A DNA stretch of 64,000 nucleotides from Zopfochytrium polystomum (lineage: Eukaryota; Chytridiomycota; Chytridiomycetes; Chytridiales; Chytridiaceae). The first letter of the stretch is position 1, and the number at the start of each line of letters is the position of its first letter. The notes under the pieces were generated by a model. The model was not told the origin of the DNA, did no database searches, and saw only the letters and a list, made by a program, of their open reading frames with translations. The stretch lies in the NCBI GenBank assembly GCA_025765615.1, contig JAIVFJ010000002.1, positions 496,001 to 560,000 on the forward strand. The letters run 5' to 3'. The translations under genes were made by a program, and so were the position numbers. Positions 56,239 to 64,000 of this stretch are shown piece by piece.

Positions 56239-56958
56239 ATGAAGCCACTGCGACAAGGACAAGGACAGGCTGGTGCCGGTGGACTCCGCCGCCGTCGTCG
56301 CCGACAGCGGCAGCCTGCCGTTGCCCAACCCCCCATCGCCTTCATCGTCATCATCAGCATCATCGTCGTCTCCGCCACCGCCCTCCTCCTGCTCACCCCG
56401 CAGGCCCTCCTCGCATCCCCCACGCACAGCGGCGACAGCGACGACAACATCGCTGCCAAGGTGAGGTCCCGATCCCAGATTCCAAGATCTCTCTGTTTGC
56501 ACTGCCACCCTGACAGCCACCCACCCACCCAACCCCTTCCTCACTGCTCCCCCTCCCAGCCACAACACACCCACCAACACCACCAACATCACCACCAGCA
56601 CGACCGCCGCTCCCACATCCCGTCCCCATATCGCGCCCGCGCACCCGCCCACCTCGTCGACTTTGACCCCTCCTCGTCGTCGTCGGCCCGCGACCCAGAC
56701 GCCCTCCTCGCGGGAATGGACGCCAGCGACCTCGCCGCGCTGCTGGAGTCGACGGGTTGGGTGCGCGAGGCCGACGAGGTCGACGAATCAGCGGCTTTGG
56801 CTGCGGCTGTGGCCGACGACGACGATGCCGTGGACGGCGCGGACGCGGCAGCGATGGTCGACGTGGTCAGTTTGGACGAGTATGCGCACGAGGAGGATGG
56901 GGCGGACGCGGACGATGCGCTGCATGCGAGCTTTTTTGCGGCGGCGCACGCAGAGTGA
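56239..56958 (+). CDS. Hypothetical single-pass membrane protein with an acidic tail
   Basis: A frame of 239 residues starts at the ATG 56239 (MKPLRQGQGQAGAGGLRRRR). After a basic leader, residues about 33-55 form a hydrophobic helix (AFIVIISIIVVSATALLLLT), giving a signal anchor. The middle is His/Pro rich, and the C-terminal part is acidic and Ala rich (DASDLAALLESTGWVREADE and later DDDDAVDGADAAAM). A 99-nt segment at 56461-56559 starts gtgagg, ends ccctcccag and lies between complete codons, so it could be spliced out, leaving 206 residues, or retained. The family is not recognised. Confidence 0.5.
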   Translation: MKPLRQGQGQAGAGGLRRRRRRQRQPAVAQPPIAFIVIISIIVVSATALLLLTPQALLASPTHSGDSDDNIAAKVRSRSQIPRSLCLHCHPDSHPPTQPLPHCSPSQPQHTHQHHQHHHQHDRRSHIPSPYRARAPAHLVDFDPSSSSSARDPDALLAGMDASDLAALLESTGWVREADEVDESAALAAAVADDDDAVDGADAAAMVDVVSLDEYAHEEDGADADDALHASFFAAAHAE

Positions 56959-57180
56959 TTGGGTTTTTGGCGTATATGTATTGTGTTTGCCATCCCCGTT
57001 TGTGTATTCAAGTTGTTGCTGCACGACCTTCTCCCCGCCTGTCCATCATTCATGAATGTAGCCCGAATATGTGAGAAAACATGTGGAATCTGTGATCCGT
57101 CCCCACGCGTTCAATTCAAACGCAAATTGCAGAGGCAAGCCAGCGACAGCTGAAAGTGCGCAGCCGAGAAAGATGAATGT
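56959..57180. other. convergent 3' intergenic region
   Basis: This lies between the stops of the two small genes and holds nothing recognisable. Confidence 0.3.
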
Positions 57181-57900
57181 TTACTCACGACACTTTTTTT
57201 TGCTTCGTCTTCGCTCTGCCGAAATTTTAAAGTCGCGCAAAATGCGCGGGAGCTCGTTAATGAGGACGTGAACCAAAACCGTGCACTGCAGCAACCCCCT
57301 CACCACGCGCAATCCCGAGGACTTTGGTTCCGCGGCCAAGAAGCACGCGTCGTTCTGATCAAGAGTCCGCGCAGCAGCGCAATGAGCGCCGTGCACGTGC
57401 GCTTGCGCTCCTGTTGCGGGTCACGATCAATGTTGCCGAGACGGGCCATATGATGCCTCGGTTGTAGGTGTCGCCTGAAGATACCTCCATTTCGATGCAT
57501 AAATACCTGGCGGTGTCCAGATTTGAATTTGAATAACAGGTCGTTTGTCCCAATAGCATTGCTGTCCGCCATCGTGGATTTTTTTCAGCACGCTTTGTAA
57601 CATGCCCTCTACCTCTTCTGGCTGGGTGGCGAAAACGATGTCACGTACTCGCATGAACCCCTTCGGATTGGACAGGACGTTCAGGATCAGTTGAATTGCA
57701 TCGCTTGCGTTTTTTTTTTTTGCGCTGTCAATCGCGACAGTCAGGAGCGATTGCGTAAAACGTCTTCACACGCTGATAGACCATCATCGTCTGACGGAGG
57801 ATCTTGGTTCGGCACCCACCACATAGTTCGGGTCGCGTTTGCATTCAGCTCCGAAATTCTTTGCGTTCTAGGTCGTCTCTGTTCCACTCAATCGCGCCCC
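57181..57900 (-). CDS. Small unrecognised gene, 5' end unresolved
   Basis: Three exon-like segments join in phase. The first (from about 57865) reads TMWWVPNQDPPSDDDGLSA. A 47-nt intron (gtgtga to gacag) leads to KKKNASDAIQLILNVLSNP, continuing MRVRDIVFATQPEEVEGMLQ and YWDKRPVIQIQIWTPP. A second intron (gtattt to caacag) leads to ARTLDQNDACFLAAEPKSSG and TVLVHVLINELPRILRDFK, ending KKKCRE with TAA at 57181. The product has no recognised domain. The 5' end is uncertain because no in-frame ATG with good context was confirmed. An A12 run in the second exon on the sense strand is prone to sequencing indels. Confidence 0.4.
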
Positions 57901-58630
57901 GACTCGTCTTTCAAGCGATACGACCTGATGTGCTGATGCAGATTATTACTTATTTTTGTTGTTATAAATTACAGTAAGTTTGGCTTGGAAAGGTCTCCGG
58001 GATACTCGCGTGTTGCCACGTGTATAATGAACTGAACACGCAGAACGGGCGGATCCCCGGTCTAACTGGAACGGGCTTTGGCATGAATTAGTTTGGCTAC
58101 GAGAAGGTCTCCGGGATGCTCACTTCAATCGAATCGGCCAAGTCGATGATGCATCGGAATGGGCGGGCTTTCCATGAGACTCTGGAAGGAGTATGGGGCA
58201 CTGGGCCGTCCCTGGTGCGAGCTACGCTGCTAGTTCTTCGCTGGCACATTGGAGAGACAGCGTGACTCACACACCACACACCTCATGCGAGTCTTTTCCA
58301 CAACATTGGGTATCCGAAAAAAGCGTTTCAAGAATCACTTTAAAGCGGTGGGAGACATACGCAAGCACCCGCGACCCATTTGTTTCACCCTCTTTCCTCG
58401 CCCGAACTCGCAGGCTCGTCAGTGTCATTGGATCGTTATATTGTATTCACAACTCAACGAACACGCTGTGGGGCTGGAGCATTGAAAGAAAGAAAAGTAA
58501 CAGGAGAAATGAAAGAGCAGGAAAAAGCATGGAGAGCCAACACCGACCAACCACGCATGCCGGAAAAAGGAAACAAGAAAAGGGGAGAGACAGTTGGGAA
58601 AAAGCGCGATCTGCAGGCGAGGGTCATTCT
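57901..58630. other. intergenic region with a short direct repeat
   Basis: This holds two related copies of GAAGGTCTCCGGGATGCTC-type sequence at about 57987-58007 and 58100-58120, and otherwise no supported gene. Confidence 0.4.
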
Positions 58631-60008
58631 CTACCAGAAAAAGCTGACCACCCTTTCCCACAGCGATTGCGGCGCTCGGACCGCTGCGGCCTTTGCAGAG
58701 TCCTTCTTCATGTCGTCCGTGGGTGGGCTGAATATCCCGGCGCCCTTGTCGATCAGAAAAGTAAAGTGGAATGGGTACGGGCCTGCATTGGCACTCGTAT
58801 CTTCGAAAGCGTCGTTGCAGAATTGAACAGCCCTGCAACGTTTTCGGTTCGGATGGGAGTAAGTCAGCCCAGAAATATTCAACAAACGGCAAAAAGCAAA
58901 AATTCAGCACAGAAAGAGATAGATAACAACACGAAAGCGTCACTCAACTGCTGAAACTCTGTTCGGCAGGCGTTGGCGTTGGGGAGCCCGCCGCAGAAGC
59001 CGACTGCCTTGACTTTCCCCAGCGGGTCGGTGGTGGTGTCCAGCTTCTTCTCGATGGCGGCGCAGTCGGACTTGGAGTGTGCGACGCTGTCGACTTTGCG
59101 GTACGTCTTTGAGAACGCAGGCTTCCACTCGATGCTCGCCTCGCGCGGCACCTTTTTTGACGCCCCGCCGGCCGACCCCTTTTTCTTTGCACCGCCGCCC
59201 GCCTCTTCAATGGCGTCAGCCGAGTGCGCGGCGGCCTCCATCCGTGCGCTGTCGGCCTTGAAGCTGTCGAGCGGGTGGGTGTGGTCTGCGCTGAGCTTCT
59301 TGTCCTGCTTCTTCTGGTCTTCCTCGTCCTCGAGCTCCTTGGCCTCGCTGGGCGGCAGGTGGTTCTTGTAGTGGACGTGCGTCTCCTCGGCCGTCGCCTC
59401 GCAGTCGGTCTTGCAAGGCTCGCTCGATGCGTCGAAGGTGAATTTGAAGGTGTACGACTTGGCGCCGCCCTTGATTGCGAGCGCGCAACGCCTTGCTTCC
59501 CTACATTCGTTGAAAGTAAGGGGAGGCCATGGGGTCAGCAAACACAAGCAATCCCACAACCAAGAAATTACCCAACTCCCCAAAAAGATGCCACACACTT
59601 TCTGTATTCGTGGATGCACTCCTCCACCAGGGTCCGGTTGCTCTTGACATCGAACGGCGGCAAGCCGTCGCAGAAGCCGTTTCCGCGCTTCAGGAACGCC
59701 TTCCACCGCAGAAACTTGCAGTCCAGCATGTTGGATGCCTCGTAGGACACTGTCGCTCGGTGTAGCCGCGGGATGTAGATCGGGTGGTACTTGTTCTCGC
59801 GGACCACCAGCTCTGCGGGGTTGATGGCTGCGGCGGGACGTGGGGTGATGGTGAAGAGGAGGAGGAGCTGGGAGAGGACGAGGAGGAGGAGGAGGAGTGG
59901 GGAGTAGGGGATGGCGGCTGGGGACGATGGCCGGCTGCGAGTGGCTGAGGAGTGGGTGGAGGCAGATCGCCTCCGACGGCTCCTGCTGCTAGTGCTGCGG
60001 GACATCAT
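58631..60008 (-). CDS. Signal-anchored Cys-rich protein with a duplicated domain
   Basis: Exons 60008-59599, 59500-58949 and 58832-58631 add up to 387 residues with GT-AG junctions. The start is MMSRSTSSRSRRRRSAS, followed by LLLLLLVLSQLLLLFTI, a signal anchor or uncleaved signal. Two related units follow. Unit one has NMLDCKFLRW, GNGFCDGLPP, EECIHEYRK, EARRCALAIK and YTFKFTFDAS with CKTDC. Unit two has SKSDCAAIEK, AVGFCGGLPN, ACRTEFQQ, AVQFCNDAFED and YPFHFTFLID. Both introns fall at the same place in each unit, after EYRK or EFQQ, in phase 2. A charged linker (EDEEDQKKQDKK) separates them. The C-terminus ends ERVVSFFW. Disulfide-bonded secretory or surface protein is inferred; the family is not recognised. 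Confidence 0.72.
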
Positions 60009-62030
60009 TGCGCTATGTCGCTCTACTTGGTGGCGATCCGGCTCCCAGCTCGGGCGGGGCGGGAGTGCCGGCGAATCCGGGTGTGTGTGTGTGTGTGAGG
60101 GGTATGCGGGAGTAACGGCAGCCGTGGGGTTGTTAGCGACGGGGCGAGGGGCTGAGGCCAGCTCGAGCAAGGGCTGAGGTGGAAGTGCGTCGTGCGGTGC
60201 GCTCGTTTTTTTTTTCTCTTTCTTTTTTGCTCTGTTTGTTTGTTTGGCTTTCCTGCTGTGGCGGGCGGAGCCACCCCACCGCAGCTGGGCTGTGTCTGTG
60301 AAAGGTCTGCCTGTCTGTCTGCCTGCCTGCTCCGTCGGCGTACCTGTTGCGTACCTGTCTGTCTGTCTGTCTTGACAATCTGCTTGCTCGAGTGTCTTCT
60401 TCTGCTTTTCCTTTCAGCAGCCCGCCCGCCCCTTCGCTTCGCCCACACCGACCGACTACGACCACTTCAGCCGCGCGAGAAAGAAATGCAAAAGTTTATC
60501 GGACTCTCCCTCTCAGTTCAATCGTTTGAAGCGAAAGAAGGTCCGTCCCTTCCTCCTGCACGGCGGTAAGCGAAAGCAGAGGGCCCGAGTATTTATTTAC
60601 ACTCTCGGCCTTTTTTGCCTTTGATCCAAGAGTTTGCCGTGAGGAGAGAGGTAACATCAAACAGCCCTCCCGAGAACTTGTTGTCTGTACCTTCCACGCC
60701 GCCACCTTCGACACCTTGAATGAACCGCGCAACGTGCACGCGTAAAAAAAACCCCCTCAAACAAAAAAAAAAGAAGAAGCTTTCGTTAGGATAAAAGGGA
60801 AATAGAGCACAGGCGGAAAGTTGCGTAGATGGGGAAGAGCATGTTGGATCATTGCTTGGTGGGGACATGAGACGGTGGACAAGGCATCCGTTAACCTTCC
60901 TTCTCGATAAGAAAGAAAGAGCTCGTCTGGTGTCAGCGCCGCATTGGACGCGGACCGCAAGCCCATAGCCGGCAGATGGGTTTCGGGGGTGGAGGAGGAA
61001 AAAGGCGGGGGAAGGGTGGGGGAAGACGCGCTAGTATCCTTTTTCTTCGGGTATCGGCAGCCGAGTTCCCGTTGCGTAGGAGTTGGGATTGGCGTTGGAG
61101 TTTTGAGAGCCCAGGCTGAGCGAAGGAACGCGCTGACGATCCAGCCGGCCATTGCTCTTCTTCGCTCCGCAGAGGCGGCCGGTGTTGGCCGGCCCAGCTT
61201 TAGTGCGAGTCCAAGCGGCCTAGAGCCCACGAGCCGTTCCGAGCACAGAAGAGCTGTGTTGATGCAGATACACTCTCTCTCTCACGGCCGAGTCCGAGTG
61301 GCTCAGATGGAGTTGGGGCTCAACTAATTGGGGACAGACGAGCTTGACATGGCACAGTTTTGATTGGGGTAAGTAATCCTCCCGGACATCTCCTCTTCTG
61401 CCCTCCGGACTGAAAAGCAACCACCACCAAAACAGACCGAGGGAGGGTCCATCGAATTCCCCTCCCCGACCCCAACCCCCACCGACCCACCCACCCACCG
61501 ACCGACCCCCAGCAAAAAAACTCTACAATCACACCGACGACGATTGGCACGCCCAACAACAACAACGCCACAACAACAACAAGAAAGGCCGGCGCCTCCG
61601 CCAAGAAGCGCGTGCAGGCCGATCCCGGTCGCCGCAACGGCTATACCGCCTGGTTCCGTCGAATCACCACTAACCCCTCAACCCTCTTCAACGGAAGATG
61701 CGCGCGCATGTGGGTTAGCCGGTCAACAGTCAATAAGCCCCATCTCAGGAGCACGGCGGAACGCGAAAGTGAGGTTGTGGCGGCTCTGGCCATCTGGTCC
61801 GCGCAAAGAGAAATAGAAATAGTACAAACAGTAATAAACCAATCAAGCGTCCGGTGCTCGCCCTCTTGCGCTGAACAAAGCGCAACCTTCAAGAAAAAAA
61901 AAAAAAAAAATTAAAAGAAAAACTTGGTCCCAGGTGAAGGTGAGTGGGGGAGAAACAAAAAAAAAATTAAAACTTGGGGAGCTTTCAGCGCTTTCCTCCA
62001 CCGACTCCCACCGTCTTCGCACCCCACACT
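60009..62030. other. intergenic region with possible small exons
   Basis: Two kilobases upstream of the Cys-rich gene. It holds TG/CTGT simple repeats (60084-60097 and 60305-60370). A minus-strand pair of frames (MGLRSASNAALTPDELFLSY from 60965, and EGTDNKFSGGLFDVTSLLTA ending at 60593) looks partly coding, but their phases do not join with the splice sites I can see. A plus-strand frame near 61600-61800 (NGYTAWFRRITTNPSTLF) has no support. Confidence 0.35.
60084..60097 (+). repeat. (GT)n short microsatellite
   Basis: Seven or so GT dinucleotides lie about 80 bp upstream of the Cys-rich gene start, reading CA on that gene's sense strand. Confidence 0.8.
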
Positions 62031-64000
62031 CTACGCCTCTTCCGCATTCGTCTCTGTCTTGTACTCCTCCTCCTCTTCTCCTTCTTCTTCTATCCAGCTC
62101 TTCACAACCGTCCACTGGCCCTCGCCAAGCGCCGCGCCCGACCCATTCGTGCCCGCCCGATTCGCACTGCTGCTGGCCGCCATCTTGGCCTCGATACGCT
62201 CCAGGTGCTTACTGAGCACGTACGCCTCACGGTCTTCCAGCTCGAACGCGCCACGGAACGTGAGCAGGCACAGGGTGACGGCGACGAGGACGCCGTAGTA
62301 GCTCGTGTTGAAGCTGTTTTTGGAGAGCGGGTACGTGAGGAAGGTTCCGAGGACGGTGTAGGCGGCGTAGACCGCCGTCATTCGGTTTGGGATGGGGCAG
62401 CCGAGCAACGTGAAGAGAGCCATTAAGAGGTGCTGGAAGGGGTTTCGGTAAAAGGCTTTGGGTGTTAAGAGGGAATCCCATCCAGCGCTCTTTTCAGCGC
62501 CCTGATTACCGTGAGAAAAATATCCGAAGTTAAATCCGGCTGGTGGAATGACACGAACCGAGCAAAGAATCTGTGTTGAACGGGTAATGATTGTAACATC
62601 AGAGTGGACGTCGACTTCATTTCGAGTATAAGAAAAGGCTTACATATGAGCTGTTATCACCAGCATATACGTGATGAGAGTGAACAATCGCAATCGCCTC
62701 GAGTCATTGATCAAGAACGGAGTCCATGAGAGAACAAAGATGACGGTGGAGAGGCCAAGGTAAATCGTGAGCCGCAAGATGAGGATGTAGTTTCCTATCG
62801 GCGTGTTCGCGCAAAGGCTTGGTGAAGTGACCGGTGCGAGCGACTCATTGCAGTACCTTTGCGTCGCGTGAGTGTGAGTATGTGCTTGTGCGAAATCCAT
62901 CCAACAAGTAGCAGAAACAGAAGAAGAAAGCCAAAGAGTTCCTCCTCACAGATTCCTGTCTCCAGTCGCGCCGAAGACGGCCGCAACAGCGTTAAATACG
63001 GCATCGATGCGCACCGTCCGTAGCAGCGCCTTCTTCTGACTCTCCAAAAACTCATGCTCGTGCGCCGCGTCCGCGAACCGCGGCAGCCACAAACACACCC
63101 GCATCCACGCTGCGCGCGGCACCGCCGCCACCGCCCGCCACAACCGTCCCACAGCCTCCATCGACCGCCCGCGGCGCTGCACCCCATCGACCATCTCGGG
63201 CCCCACAGCGCCGCGGCCACCGTCGCGGACCCCGACGAGTCGAAACTCGCCGACGGTGACGCCGACCGCGAGCCGCTGCGCGCCGTCGTGCATGACGCTG
63301 CAGCCGCGGATCCCGGCGATCTCGGCGCGGACGACGACGAGGAAGTTGTAGCGGCGGGAAAAGTCTCGGGTGCGGTTGTGCAGGAGTGACTGGAGGATGC
63401 TGGCGGCGTAGGTGTAGCCGAGGGTGAGGAAGAAGATGGGGCTGGTGGAGGGGAACATCATGAGGTCGACGACGATGACCGAGGTCCAAATTACGATGCC
63501 GCCGAGGGTCGAGATGAGGAGGCTGGCGCGTTGGAAGGGGGAGGGGGGTTTGTGCCGGGCATTGAGAACACTGTCAAACCAAACCGGATTCCACACGTTA
63601 AAATTGAGACAATTCTGGGCTCACTTGGAGTGCGCCAGTTCGCAAACCGCAGCAATGAATGGTACAGCGATGAAGATGAAGCCCGGTTGAAAGGTGATTG
63701 TATCCTTTTTCTCGACTCTCCCACTACATTAGAAAGGTTGGATGTTGGCGAGCGATCTTTCACTCTCGACAGAAGCAGTGCACTTACAGGTAGGTCAGTA
63801 CATTGTTCGTCACAGGAAAAGCGACGATCAAGGTGAGAACGCAGATGTATCGAAGATTTCGCAGCACAAGGCCCTTTCGGAACAGAAACAGAGCCGGGGG
63901 ACCGCCCATCAATAAAAGGCCAACAACCTAACCAGAGACGCTCAGTGCTGGCCACCACACGCAGCCCCCGACCGAGGGAGGCAAACGCCAACAGCAGAAT
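62031..64000 (-). CDS. Polytopic membrane protein, 3' part (5' end outside window)
   Basis: A multi-exon minus-strand gene enters from the right edge. Membrane-like blocks in order: LRYICVLTLIVAFPVTNNVL near 63800, then PGFIFIAVPFIAAVCELA. A GT-AG intron (gtgagc to tgacag) joins ASLLISTLGGIVIWTSVIVV and SPIFFLTLGYTYAASILQSL. A long hydrophilic loop with LESQKKALLRTVRIDAVFNA follows, then YILILRLTIYLGLSTVIFVL, LRLFTLITYMLVITAHM, LMALFTLLGCPIPNRMTAVY and SYYGVLVAVTLCLLTFRGAF. The tail ends with an acidic EEEGEEEEEYKTETNAEEA. At least seven hydrophobic segments are visible. No family was recognised; a receptor, channel or organellar membrane protein are all possible. The exon at the right edge has an ambiguous frame. 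Confidence 0.6.

Noticed and set aside
61544..61914. Frame with NGYTAWFRRITTNPS
   Set aside because: Starts with a non-ATG codon, lies in a low-complexity CAACAA context and matches no family I know.
1..64000. Prokaryotic features such as CRISPR arrays, operons, insertion sequences or phage genes
   Set aside because: Intron-rich eukaryotic genes throughout; tandem repeats here are microsatellites without spacers, and no transposase or reverse transcriptase motif was seen.

Overview
This is a eukaryotic nuclear segment with a GC-rich coding complement, many short GT-AG introns (roughly 45-140 nt), very compact gene spacing in places, and abundant CT/GA, poly-A/T and poly-G microsatellites. 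The gene content is fungal in flavour: a CYS-3/MetR-like bZIP factor, fungal-type LCB1, RRS1, IMP4, ATP12, fimbrin, a LicD-family transferase and ABCG transporters. My best guess is an early-diverging, probably zoosporic (chytrid-like) fungus. That is inference from gene families and intron style, not a database result. Gene models were built by hand from open frames plus splice signals. Models for fimbrin, IMP4, mS34, both half-size ABCG genes, the full-size ABCG gene, the P450, the bZIP gene, the Q-rich gene, the discoidin-like receptor and the Cys-rich secreted protein all add up to whole codons. Layout, 0-16.2 kb: the 3' end of a proline-rich gene, then three minus-strand housekeeping genes in tandem (CAF-1 p60, LCB1, RRS1), a Q-rich minus-strand protein with an RVxF-like motif, a plus-strand fimbrin with an unusual NPF-bearing N-terminal extension, and a broken RAD23-like ubiquitin-domain fragment. 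Layout, 16.5-32.4 kb: a LicD-family type II membrane protein, a membrane-anchored leucine-rich-repeat protein and a mitochondrial PPR-like protein (all minus), then a large low-complexity bZIP transcription factor and a weak F-box-like locus (both plus). Layout, 32.7-43 kb: a half-size ABCG transporter (copy 1), ATP12 and mS34 on the minus strand, then IMP4 and a full-size ABCG transporter on the plus strand. mS34 and IMP4 share a 72-bp divergent promoter, and mS34 and ATP12 are separated by only 37 bp. Layout, 43-64 kb: a discoidin-like single-pass receptor, an unrecognised coiled-coil-like gene, tRNA-Ile(AAU), a cytochrome P450, half-size ABCG copy 2, two small unrecognised genes, a signal-anchored Cys-rich protein built from a duplicated domain with conserved intron positions, and the 3' part of a polytopic membrane protein that runs off the right edge. 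The most notable signals are: the near-identical about 2-kb core shared by the two half-size ABCG genes while their 5' ends and promoters have diverged (gene conversion); the duplicated Cys-rich domain with matching phase-2 introns; the fimbrin extension with two NPF motifs; a GC-AG intron in fimbrin; and the crowded nuclear-encoded mitochondrial genes mS34 and ATP12.
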